From: Clostridia bacterium
GTDB taxonomy: Bacteria > Bacillota > Clostridia > Christensenellales > DTU072
Assembly (NCBI GenBank): GCA_017403145.1
Contig: JAFQOO010000005.1
Span: forward strand, 233,141-297,140
Reading direction: 5' to 3'
Length of the DNA: 64,000 nt
A model generated the notes under the pieces. That model had not been told where the DNA came from and made no database searches. It saw only the letters and a program-made list of their open reading frames with translations. A program made the position numbers and the translations under genes. This document shows positions 16,389 through 24,818 of the stretch, in pieces (within the stretch, counting starts at the first letter, position 1; the number at the start of each line of letters is the position of its first letter).

Positions 16389-19300
16389 ATGAATCCAATA
16401 TATAGCAAGTATAAAGAGCGTTTTATCCAAATTAGTGGTTCTAATCGTAGCTTATATCTTAAAGGCATAGTAAAAAAATATAGTTACGATATCGGCGCCA
16501 TTATGGAAAATCGCAACGACACAGACGACTTCATATCCTTCCTTTGGCATGAAAAACGTTCCTTTTCCTTGATAAACGAAAAGGTTATTTCAAAAATCGT
16601 AAAACAAGCAACCAAAACGGATGAACTAATGTCGGAAGTTAATCGTCTTGCCCCTGTAGAGCAAGAAGTTTTAGCAACCGAAGAAGTCGTTACGGTTAAG
16701 AAACCCAAAGCTGAACAAAAACCGGCAAGCAAAATTATATCTGCTCAAATGAGCAATTTAAGATATCTAAAACGTGAAGCGGAAGAAGTTGAAAAAGAAA
16801 CAGGTTTGTATGACTTATACGTTGGATACCCCTTTGTTATTGGCAATTTATCCAAAGACATTCAACTAAAAGCCCCCCTAATGCTTTTCCCCGTCCATAT
16901 CCATATTGAAAAAGACGAAGCAACCTTAACGCTTTCTCCCAATCAACCTATAATGCTTAATAAGGCATTTATTCTTGCATATTCCAAAGAACATAACGTT
17001 CGCATTGATAAGCTTATACAAGAATTCGACCCTCAATCAGACGATATTTTCAAAAACCCAAACGACGTTATCGATTACCTTATTTCCAATGGTTTTAAGA
17101 TGCGTAACGTTAGAAGAAAGACGTTACAAACGTTTGATTCTGCGGGTAATCCCATAGATGGTTTAGAAATCCGAAACTATGCTGTTATTGGTAAATTCCC
17201 TTTAGCAAACTCGATATATAACGACTATCTTTCTCTAGAAAAGAATAATTTAACCACCCCTGCTATAGATGCCTTGTTAGCTCCATCAAGTAAAAGAGAA
17301 ACACGAGCAGAACGCAAGAGAAAAAAGAAAGCAAGCAAACGTCAAACAAATCTTCTTTCGCCCTCTTATTATTCTATAAACGACCTAGATTATGCCCAAG
17401 AAAACGCATTGTCGATTATTGATAGAGAAAATAACGTCGTTATTTATGGTCCTCCCGGCACAGGCAAATCTCAAACCATAGTTAACATTATCAGCGATGC
17501 CCTTTGTAAAGGTAAACGCGTTCTTGTCATAAGTCAAAAACGTGCAGCTCTTGACGTAGTTTATTCACGTTTAGGAAAACTAAATAACAAAGCTATGCTA
17601 ATACCTAATCCTGAAAAGGACAAACTAGCTTTCTTTGAAAGAGTTCGCACAATGCACTCGGTAACACTTGCCTCAAATTACTCCGATAATTTAGCAAAAT
17701 TCAAAAAAGTTGAGGGTAATATCAATCAAGAAATAGAGGTTTTGCAGTCTATTAGCGACACTTTATTTACAAAAACGCCTTTTGGTTTAACCTTGCAAGA
17801 AATGTATGCAGGTTCCTATAACATTGGCAAGGACACCAAAGACCACAAATTATATAAAAAGCTAATTGAGACGAATATAGTTAATTCCAACTACGTGGAA
17901 TTGAGCGAGAACGTTAGACTTATCAACGATAAAAATTTAGCAAAGCTATTTATATCACAATTAAAAGCCATCAAAGAAAACGAGATGGTTTCTCACATTC
18001 TTCCCGATATAGATATGCACCAACTAAAAGAGGCTCAAACTTTAATAGACGAAATATTATCTTCTAATATAGTACCTTTTGATGCTTCTAAATACCCATA
18101 TAGTAGATATCTAACCACTTTCTACCTAGAAAAAGGTAATACCGACCGAGCCGGACTTAAAAAAGTAGCGCACATAATTACTAATTACGAGCATCCCTCG
18201 CTTACAAAGTGCCTACATTTATCCTATTTTCCTGCATTTTGGCCGATGTTCCCATTCTTGCAAGCCAAATATAATGGATATTACGATAATATAAAAATTG
18301 ACCTAAACGTTGCAAAACAAGCACTTGAAGATTTCACAAACGAATACAAAAAGTTAAATAAGGTTTTAGATAACGAAGGTTATTCCCTTGCTATAGGCGG
18401 TCTTATAAATGGTAACGTATCGTTACTTATAAAACTTCGCGATGCACTATCAAATTACGTAAAAGTGCGTGATATGAACAATGCAATACAAGCATTAAGT
18501 AGTAACGTAAGAGAAATTCTAGAATTTGCTTATTTCAATTCCGAGCAAAGTCTTGAATCAATGCAGAACGTTTTAGATAAAATCATTCCTATTAGAATAT
18601 ATCACGAGATTATTTCAATGGATAGATATATTGAGCCATTCCTATCCAAAACGGTTACCTTCGACGATTTACGCAATAGAGTATTGCTTCTAAAAGCTGA
18701 CCAAAGAGAGATTTCTAAGTCGCTTGCAAACAGTAAATTCAGCTTGGAATATAGCGAATACTTCAAAAACGAACCTCGAGCTAAAGATTACTTATATGAG
18801 ATACAAAAGCAACGCGGTTTACGCCCAATAAGAATAATGTTCGAGTATTTTGATGAATTACTCTTAAGATTATTCCCCTGTTGGCTACTTTCACCAGAAG
18901 TTGTAAGTACTATTTTCCCACTAAAACGCGACTTGTTCGATTTGGTTGTATTTGATGAAGCATCGCAAATATTTATAGAAAACGCGCTCCCCGGTATTTA
19001 CCGCGGAACTAAAATAGTAATTGCCGGCGATAACAAACAACTTCGCCCCACTGCAGGATTTGTTAAAAAGTATTTCGGCGATTACTCTAACAATTACGAC
19101 CTTTCTACCCAAGCCGCTCTTGAAGTTGAAAGTCTACTAGACCTAGCTACTTCAAGATATTATCCGGTACATTTGCAATATCATTATCGTAGCCAATATG
19201 CCGAGCTGATAGACTTCTCCAATGCGGCATTCTATGAAAATAAGCTACAAATTGCGCCTAATACTATAAAAGATAGTAATGAACCGCCTATTACTAGAAT

Positions 19301-20237
19301 CAAAGTAAAAGGTACTTGGCAAAATAGACACAATCACGAAGAGGCTGTCGCGGTAGTAAAGCTTGTAAAGAATATACTTAATCACCGCAAGATGAACGAA
19401 AGCATAGGTATCGTAACCTTTAATATTGACCAAAAGGAATATATTGAGGATTTGTTAGATAGCGAAGCAGATAAATCACAAACCTTCCGCAAACAACTAT
19501 TTAACGAAAGAAACAGAATTGTTGATGGTGAAAATGCAAGTTTATTCGTTAAAAACCTAGAAAACGTTCAAGGTGATGAACGTGATATCATCATATTCAG
19601 CGTTGGATATGCCAAAAACGACTATGATAAAGTAGTTGCACAATTCGGTCCCCTATCAAACGAAGGCGGAGAAAACAGACTAAACGTTGCTATTACGCGT
19701 GCTAAAAAGAAGGTTTACGTTGTAACTAGCATCGAGCCCGAAGAATTGGATAGAGCCGAAACGACCAAAAATAATGGTCCAAAATTACTAAAAAAATATC
19801 TTCAATACGTACGTGCGGTTTCCGAAAACAAGCCTCAAGAAGTAAAAGATATTCTTTCTACTATGCACAAAACTAACACTAATATCGACCCGATAGGTGC
19901 ATACGAAATTCAAATAAAAGAAGCTCTAGAGAACCTAGGTTATGAAGTTGATATTAACCTAGGAAATACTGATTATAAACTATCATTAGGCGTATTTGAT
20001 AGAGAGCTTAACACCTACGTTCTTGGTGTTGAATGTGATTATCGCGCCTACCACTCGAGCACAAGCATCTTGGAAAGAGACGTTTATCGTTTCAAATTCT
20101 TAGAAAGTCGTGGTTGGGTTATTGTAAGAGTATGGTCCAGAGATTGGTGGCTATCGCGTGAAAAAGTTTTAGCTGATTTAGTAGCCAATATCGAACGTCA
20201 AAAATCACTCTTACGTGAAAAATTAAACAATAATTAG
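16389..20237 (+). CDS. Large superfamily 1 helicase with a C-terminal REase-like domain
   Basis: The 1282-residue protein has an N-terminal module of about 340 residues with a DUF4011-like flavour. A superfamily 1 helicase follows: Walker A GPPGTGKSQTIVN near residue 356, Walker B VVFDEASQIF near 855, AGDNKQLRPT, QYHYRSQYAELIDF, NVQGDERDIIIFSVG and RLNVAITRAKK. A PD-(D/E)xK-like end (LGVECDYRAYHSS, ERDVYRFKFLESRGW, VWSRDWW) resembles the MTES_1575-type nuclease found on such helicases. The first acidic residue expected in the usual YxIDLAV strand is replaced in YKLSLGV, so cleavage may be lost. About 500 residues, largely unassigned, separate motifs I and II. AAGGAG precedes the ATG. Relatives are often linked to DNA repair or phage defence; no defence partner is adjacent here. 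Confidence 0.82.
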   Translation: MNPIYSKYKERFIQISGSNRSLYLKGIVKKYSYDIGAIMENRNDTDDFISFLWHEKRSFSLINEKVISKIVKQATKTDELMSEVNRLAPVEQEVLATEEVVTVKKPKAEQKPASKIISAQMSNLRYLKREAEEVEKETGLYDLYVGYPFVIGNLSKDIQLKAPLMLFPVHIHIEKDEATLTLSPNQPIMLNKAFILAYSKEHNVRIDKLIQEFDPQSDDIFKNPNDVIDYLISNGFKMRNVRRKTLQTFDSAGNPIDGLEIRNYAVIGKFPLANSIYNDYLSLEKNNLTTPAIDALLAPSSKRETRAERKRKKKASKRQTNLLSPSYYSINDLDYAQENALSIIDRENNVVIYGPPGTGKSQTIVNIISDALCKGKRVLVISQKRAALDVVYSRLGKLNNKAMLIPNPEKDKLAFFERVRTMHSVTLASNYSDNLAKFKKVEGNINQEIEVLQSISDTLFTKTPFGLTLQEMYAGSYNIGKDTKDHKLYKKLIETNIVNSNYVELSENVRLINDKNLAKLFISQLKAIKENEMVSHILPDIDMHQLKEAQTLIDEILSSNIVPFDASKYPYSRYLTTFYLEKGNTDRAGLKKVAHIITNYEHPSLTKCLHLSYFPAFWPMFPFLQAKYNGYYDNIKIDLNVAKQALEDFTNEYKKLNKVLDNEGYSLAIGGLINGNVSLLIKLRDALSNYVKVRDMNNAIQALSSNVREILEFAYFNSEQSLESMQNVLDKIIPIRIYHEIISMDRYIEPFLSKTVTFDDLRNRVLLLKADQREISKSLANSKFSLEYSEYFKNEPRAKDYLYEIQKQRGLRPIRIMFEYFDELLLRLFPCWLLSPEVVSTIFPLKRDLFDLVVFDEASQIFIENALPGIYRGTKIVIAGDNKQLRPTAGFVKKYFGDYSNNYDLSTQAALEVESLLDLATSRYYPVHLQYHYRSQYAELIDFSNAAFYENKLQIAPNTIKDSNEPPITRIKVKGTWQNRHNHEEAVAVVKLVKNILNHRKMNESIGIVTFNIDQKEYIEDLLDSEADKSQTFRKQLFNERNRIVDGENASLFVKNLENVQGDERDIIIFSVGYAKNDYDKVVAQFGPLSNEGGENRLNVAITRAKKKVYVVTSIEPEELDRAETTKNNGPKLLKKYLQYVRAVSENKPQEVKDILSTMHKTNTNIDPIGAYEIQIKEALENLGYEVDINLGNTDYKLSLGVFDRELNTYVLGVECDYRAYHSSTSILERDVYRFKFLESRGWVIVRVWSRDWWLSREKVLADLVANIERQKSLLREKLNNN

Positions 20238-20246
20238 GAGAAAAAT

Positions 20247-21140
20247 ATGATACATTTATTTTATGATTCCGATAGCGAATTGAACTATGAATTAGCAAAA
20301 GAATATGGCATTGAAGGTGATGAACATCACATAAAAATGCCCTACATAATACAAAATAAAACCTCTCTTTGTGAACTTATTACCGAAGAAAGTGCAAACG
20401 AATTTTTTGAATTAGTAAAAGCGGGCAATATGCCTTCTACAGCAGCACTAAATCCAATAGAATACGTTAAGATTTTAGAACCTCACTTTGCTAGAGGTGA
20501 AGAAATGCTATACGTTGCTTTCAGTTCAGCAATGAGTGGCACTTTTAACAATCTAAATATGGCATTGAAAGAGCTAGAAGAAAAGTATCCAGATGCTAAA
20601 TTTGTTAGATTCGATACACTTGGAATAAGTTTGTCTAGTGGAATTTTCGTTTTAGAAGCAAAAAAACTAATAGATGAAGGTAAAAATATCGATGAAATAG
20701 TTGCTGAATTGGAAAATTTAAAAATGAGAGTAAACACTAGTATAGTAGCTGACGATTTAATGTACCTAAAGAAAGGTGGTCGTTTAACAGCTATCAAGGC
20801 TCTACTTGGTACAATGTTACAATTGAAGCCAATAATTAAGCTAACTACGGCTGGTACTTTGATACCCACTACTAACGTTGCGGGTAGAAATAAAGCACTA
20901 ATGACAGTTATTAAGGAAATCGCCGATACTATCACCGACGTTGACAAGTACCCTATTTACATTATGGATTCTACTTGCAGAGAAGACAGCGACAGAGTAG
21001 TTGCTAAACTAAAAAGCCTAATTCCCAACGTTAAAGTAGTTCAACAATACGTTGGACCGGTTATCGGTTCCCACTGTGGTCCCGGAACAATTGGTATTAT
21101 ATACGTAGGACCTAATAGACCCGACCCTATTGCCGACTAA
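20247..21140 (+). CDS. DegV family fatty-acid-binding protein
   Basis: The 297-residue protein fits the DegV/FakB-like family, which binds fatty acids; in some Firmicutes these hand the lipid to a kinase (FakA). Motifs include the DSDSELN start, MPSTAALNP, VAFSSAMSGTFNN, a long helical part and LMYLKKGGRLTAIKALLGTMLQLKP. The C-terminal HCGPGTIGI loop is typical. No FakA gene is in the window. AGGAG lies ahead of the ATG, 9 bases after the helicase stop, and the next gene overlaps by one base, so it appears to be in the helicase operon. Confidence 0.9.
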   Translation: MIHLFYDSDSELNYELAKEYGIEGDEHHIKMPYIIQNKTSLCELITEESANEFFELVKAGNMPSTAALNPIEYVKILEPHFARGEEMLYVAFSSAMSGTFNNLNMALKELEEKYPDAKFVRFDTLGISLSSGIFVLEAKKLIDEGKNIDEIVAELENLKMRVNTSIVADDLMYLKKGGRLTAIKALLGTMLQLKPIIKLTTAGTLIPTTNVAGRNKALMTVIKEIADTITDVDKYPIYIMDSTCREDSDRVVAKLKSLIPNVKVVQQYVGPVIGSHCGPGTIGIIYVGPNRPDPIAD

Positions 21141-22132
21141 TGAAAAAAACAATATTTTCTATACTTATACTCATAACACTAGCATTTACTTTATGCGGGT
21201 GTACCTATAGTGCTGAAAATTATATATTCGGCACTTATTATAGTATAGAAATTGAAGGAAATAACGCCAAAAATAAGGGAAAAGAAATCGATACGCTATT
21301 TAAAGAAATAGACAACGCACTTTCTACAAGTATCATTGAAAGCGACGTATCGAAAATCAACTTATCAAAAGCGAACGAACCAATAAAGGTAAGTCAAATA
21401 ACAGCAGATATTTTTAAGATATCCAAAGAAATGTATTTGGTTACTTTAGGTGCTTTTAATCCAGCTTCTTTTCCTTTAACCGAATTGTGGTGCTTTTCGC
21501 CATCAACCTATTTGGGAATTGCTAATAAAATACCTACTGTAGAACAAATACAAGAAGTAAAAGCATATTGTGATTTCGATTTATTTTCACTAGACGAAAA
21601 TAATCTAACAATAACAAAATCTCACGATAAGGCAATGTTGGATTTTGGAGCAATTGCAAAAGGATATGCTGCGGATAGAGCTTATAAAGTTATTGAAGAC
21701 CAAAAGAGTTTCGTTATTGACGTAGGTAGAACCTTTAGAGTAAAAGAAGAGGTTTCCCTAATGGTTGCAAACCCAAGAGAGGGTGATTTTGTAGCTAAGG
21801 CTACACTTTGTAGCAATTCTGTTGCAACCAGCGGAGATTACGAAAGATATTATATTGTAGATAATAAGCGTTATCACCATATTATTGGCAAAGATGGTTA
21901 CCCCAGCGGAACCTTTGATAATAGCCCTATTATATCTGCAACCATCATAGGTGAAAGTGCAACAATATGCGATGCACTTTCAACAGCTACTATGGTGCTA
22001 GGTTATGATAGCAGTAAACCGATATTAGAAAAACTAGGGTATTCAGCTTTGCTTTTAACCGAAGATGGATATTATACGATAGGAGAAAATCTTTTTGAAA
22101 TCAAGGACCAATCGCTCACAAAACTTAACTAG
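21140..22132 (+). CDS. apbE: FAD:protein FMN transferase (ApbE family) lipoprotein
   Basis: ApbE attaches FMN covalently to Thr or Ser of extracytoplasmic flavoproteins, using FAD. The 330-residue protein has a lipoprotein signal ending in LCGC (Cys at about 20). FGTYYSIEIEG, the DFGAIAKGYAADRA motif (FAD binding), NSVATSGDYERYY and SATICDALSTATMVLG are all ApbE hallmarks. Lipid anchoring places it outside the membrane. It overlaps DegV by one base and the NusG-II gene by 38 bases. No FMN-binding target protein is encoded in the window. Confidence 0.92.
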   Translation: MKKTIFSILILITLAFTLCGCTYSAENYIFGTYYSIEIEGNNAKNKGKEIDTLFKEIDNALSTSIIESDVSKINLSKANEPIKVSQITADIFKISKEMYLVTLGAFNPASFPLTELWCFSPSTYLGIANKIPTVEQIQEVKAYCDFDLFSLDENNLTITKSHDKAMLDFGAIAKGYAADRAYKVIEDQKSFVIDVGRTFRVKEEVSLMVANPREGDFVAKATLCSNSVATSGDYERYYIVDNKRYHHIIGKDGYPSGTFDNSPIISATIIGESATICDALSTATMVLGYDSSKPILEKLGYSALLLTEDGYYTIGENLFEIKDQSLTKLN

Positions 22133-22508
22133 CTTCTATCGTACGAGTAAACCATTTGGAGCTTTAGACGTTATCATAATTGCTATATTATTAGTAGCAA
22201 TTGTCTTATGTTGTATTTTTACATACCCTAAAAGTCAAGGTTCTACAGCAATTATTTATCATAATGGAAAAGAAATTGGAAAATATTCATTAACAGCTGA
22301 TAGTAATATCACGTTGCTTGATGGTAATATGCTTTTGACAATTGAAAATGGTTATTGCTTCGTTCGCGAGAGCAATTGCAAAAATCAAATATGCGTCCAT
22401 ACTGGCAAAATTTCTAAAAACGGCGAAAGAATTGTATGTACTCCTAACAAAATTACCATAGTCATCAAATCCGATGAAAAGGTTATAATTACTGGAGGTG
22501 CTCAATGA
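22095..22508 (+). CDS. NusG domain II-containing membrane protein
   Basis: The 137-residue protein starts at a TTG preceded by AGGAG at 22081-22085, inside the end of apbE; no better start is near. One hydrophobic segment (residues about 25-43, VIIIAILLVAIVLCCIF) is followed by an outward-facing NusG domain II with YHNGKEIGKYSL and the paired-Cys pattern ESNCKNQICVHTGKI plus a Cys in RIVCTPN. Such proteins are found with ApbE and Gx transporter genes in flavinylation-linked redox loci and resemble part of the extracellular electron transfer sets of Gram-positive bacteria. Its exact role is unknown. The stop overlaps the next start by 4 bases. Confidence 0.8.
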   Translation: MKSRTNRSQNLTSFYRTSKPFGALDVIIIAILLVAIVLCCIFTYPKSQGSTAIIYHNGKEIGKYSLTADSNITLLDGNMLLTIENGYCFVRESNCKNQICVHTGKISKNGERIVCTPNKITIVIKSDEKVIITGGAQ

Positions 22509-23020
22509 TTTCACGTTCTAAAAAATTAGCACTTACCGGTATTCTACTAGCTCTTGCGCTAATTATTGGCACTATTGAGAACTATATTCCACCCATCATA
22601 CCTGTTTTACCATTCGTCAAAATAGGTTTTAGTAACGTAGTCATTTTATTTAGTTGCATAACACTTGGCTTTACGCCTACGCTTGCTATATCAATATTCA
22701 AATCAGTACTTGTACCCATTTTCGTTGGCAATCCTATGATGATAGCCTATTCTCTTAGTGCTTCAATAGTTTCATTACTTATTAGTTATATGCTGCTATA
22801 TATAAAAAAAGTCGGCATTCCGACTGTAGGTATCATTGGCGCAATAGTACACAATATGGTGCAACTCTCTGTAGCCTCTATTATAATGAACGACGTTTAC
22901 GTCTTCGGTTTTATTCCTTACCTTATTGCCACTGGCTTTGTTGCAGGATTAGTTACCGGCATAATATCATTTTTACTAATAAAGTATATGCCAAAAGAAA
23001 TTTTACCAATTGATAACTAA
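22505..23020 (+). CDS. Gx transporter family integral membrane protein
   Basis: The 171-residue, very hydrophobic protein has about five membrane segments and the family pattern IENYIPPIIPVLPFVKIGFSN and ITLGFTPTLAISIFKSVL. It is often annotated as heptaprenyl diphosphate synthase component I, but it is a membrane protein with an ECF-substrate-unit-like look. Together with the ApbE and NusG-II genes just upstream it suggests flavin or quinone handling for extracytoplasmic redox proteins (inference from context). The stop overlaps that of the convergent dinB gene. Confidence 0.85.
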   Translation: MISRSKKLALTGILLALALIIGTIENYIPPIIPVLPFVKIGFSNVVILFSCITLGFTPTLAISIFKSVLVPIFVGNPMMIAYSLSASIVSLLISYMLLYIKKVGIPTVGIIGAIVHNMVQLSVASIIMNDVYVFGFIPYLIATGFVAGLVTGIISFLLIKYMPKEILPIDN

Positions 23021-24264
23021 TGTTTATCAAAAGGAATAAAATCGTCGTCGGCTTCTTTAGAATCACAAACGAATATAGAACCTATATTTAAAGCGCGTTG
23101 GACAACGTTATATCCAAATTTTTCACGAAGCTTATCAATTGTTTTATCTAAAGCTTCGTTTTTATTATTATCCTCGTGCAGTAAATCATATTGAATAAAA
23201 TCACCACCTTGCGATAGTTTATAAACGTTAACAGTAATCGTTCTTATTGGTAAATCTCTATTAAAATTATAAAAGGAATTTAAAAGTTCGATTGCTTTTT
23301 TTGCGATTATCTCACTTGAGTTAGTAGGTTCAGATAGTAATCCTTGTTTTGAATGATGCTTTAGTTTTACGTCGCGCAAATTTATACTTACGCCTTCACC
23401 AACCATATCCAAAGAACGCAATCTAAAAGCTATCATCTCACAAAGAGAATAGATAACCGATTTTGCTTCGTTTATATTTTTAACGTCTTGAGAGGTTGTT
23501 GTACCATTTCCTACGCTTTCGGGAATACTTTTGTCTGTATATAGTTTTACGGGTTCATCGTTCAATCCGTTTGCACTCTCATACATTTTTTCTCCCGATT
23601 TACCAAATTCTTGAATTATAAAATCTTTATTTGCTCTAGCTAAATCCCCTATTGTTTTTATATTATAAGTACGTAATTTTTGCACAGTAGATTTACCTAC
23701 GTATAACATATCTCCAACAGGTAAATTCCAAGCAATATCTTTGTAGTTATCAATAGAAATAATACTTACTGCATCAGGTTTCTTCAAATCCGAGCCAAGC
23801 TTTGCAAATACTTTGGTGAAAGAAACACCAATAGAAACCGTCAAGCCACCGGTTTTTTCTTTTACCTCTTGTCTTATTTTCTCTGCAATTTCAATGCCAC
23901 TGCCAAATAGTTTGGTAGAACCTGTAACGTCAAGCCAACACTCGTCAAGTCCGAAACTTTCAACTTGAGAAGTATACTTAATATAAATATCTTTTACCAT
24001 TTTAGAATACTTAACGTATTCGGCATAATGTGGTGGAACAACTATTAAGTTAGGGCATTTTCTTTTTGCTTGCCAAATAGGCTCGGCTGTTTGAACCCCT
24101 GCTTGTTTAGCTAGAATAGATTTTGCAAGGACTATGCCGTGCCTTTTATCGGGGTCGCCACAAACAGCAATAGGTTTTCCTTTTAATGAAGGATTGAGAA
24201 CCTGCTCAACAGTTGCATAAAAATTATTTAAATCAACGTGTAAAATGATTTTATCTAACAACAT
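23017..24264 (-). CDS. dinB: Y-family DNA polymerase IV
   Basis: Pol IV copies past DNA damage. The 415-residue protein shows the catalytic strand ILHVDLNNFYATVE, SILAKQAGVQT, SFGLDECWLDVTGS (catalytic Asp-Glu) and SIGVSFTKVFAKLGSDLKKPDA, with a little-finger domain behind. The C-terminus lacks an obvious clamp-binding QxxLF motif, ending in DDDFIPFDKH. It overlaps coaE by 14 bases, and its stop overlaps the convergent Gx transporter stop. It lies in a run with polA and coaE. Confidence 0.94.
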   Translation of the reverse strand: MLLDKIILHVDLNNFYATVEQVLNPSLKGKPIAVCGDPDKRHGIVLAKSILAKQAGVQTAEPIWQAKRKCPNLIVVPPHYAEYVKYSKMVKDIYIKYTSQVESFGLDECWLDVTGSTKLFGSGIEIAEKIRQEVKEKTGGLTVSIGVSFTKVFAKLGSDLKKPDAVSIISIDNYKDIAWNLPVGDMLYVGKSTVQKLRTYNIKTIGDLARANKDFIIQEFGKSGEKMYESANGLNDEPVKLYTDKSIPESVGNGTTTSQDVKNINEAKSVIYSLCEMIAFRLRSLDMVGEGVSINLRDVKLKHHSKQGLLSEPTNSSEIIAKKAIELLNSFYNFNRDLPIRTITVNVYKLSQGGDFIQYDLLHEDNNKNEALDKTIDKLREKFGYNVVQRALNIGSIFVCDSKEADDDFIPFDKH

Positions 24265-24817
24265 TATTATACATCAATACAACCTGTTCTCTTAAATAAT
24301 TTATATCTTTATTATTATAAATAATAAAATCTGCCGACTCGTATACTTTTTCTTCTTTTATTTGCGCCTCTATAATCTTCAATGCACTTTCGATAGAAAT
24401 ATTATCACGTTTAGCTACTCGCTCTGCTCGAATTGATTTAGAGGCTAAAATCGCGCATAATTTATCATATTTAATATAGCTACTACATTCTACAAACAAT
24501 GGTATTTCGACAAAAATAAGTCCACTGGAACTTGCCAAATCATTGATTCTATTAAATATAAGTGGATGAGCAATAGAATTTAATCTAAGTCGGGCTTCTT
24601 CATCATTAAAAATGATATTCCTTAATGCTTTTTTATCTATAACTCCGTCTTTAACAACGCCATCAAAATTTTCGTCAATCTTTTTTATATATTGTTCATC
24701 CAACAATAACTCCCTATTTATTGCATCGGCATAAATGACCTTTGCTCCAAGGTCTTCTAATATTTTCATAACGGTACTTTTTCCAGTACCTATACCGCCA
24801 GCAACAACAATTATCAT
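24251..24817 (-). CDS. coaE: Dephospho-CoA kinase
   Basis: CoaE phosphorylates dephospho-CoA, the last step to coenzyme A. The 188-residue protein has the P-loop VAGGIGTGKSTVMKIL at the N-terminus, YADAINREL, AHPLIFNRI and FVEIPLFVE. It begins one base after the polA stop region; polA-coaE is a common Firmicute pairing (usually with fpg between, absent here). Confidence 0.95.
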   Translation of the reverse strand: MIIVVAGGIGTGKSTVMKILEDLGAKVIYADAINRELLLDEQYIKKIDENFDGVVKDGVIDKKALRNIIFNDEEARLRLNSIAHPLIFNRINDLASSSGLIFVEIPLFVECSSYIKYDKLCAILASKSIRAERVAKRDNISIESALKIIEAQIKEEKVYESADFIIYNNKDINYLREQVVLMYNNVVR

Positions 24818-24818
24818 A

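Noticed and set aside
20483..20947. A 154-codon hydrophobic-looking frame on the minus strand
   Set aside because: It is antisense to the DegV gene, and its composition mirrors that gene's codons; no ribosome site.
16389..23020. The helicase region as an anti-phage defence island
   Set aside because: The neighbours are thyA, DegV and redox genes. No methylase, toxin, integrase or other defence marker is present, and base composition does not visibly differ.
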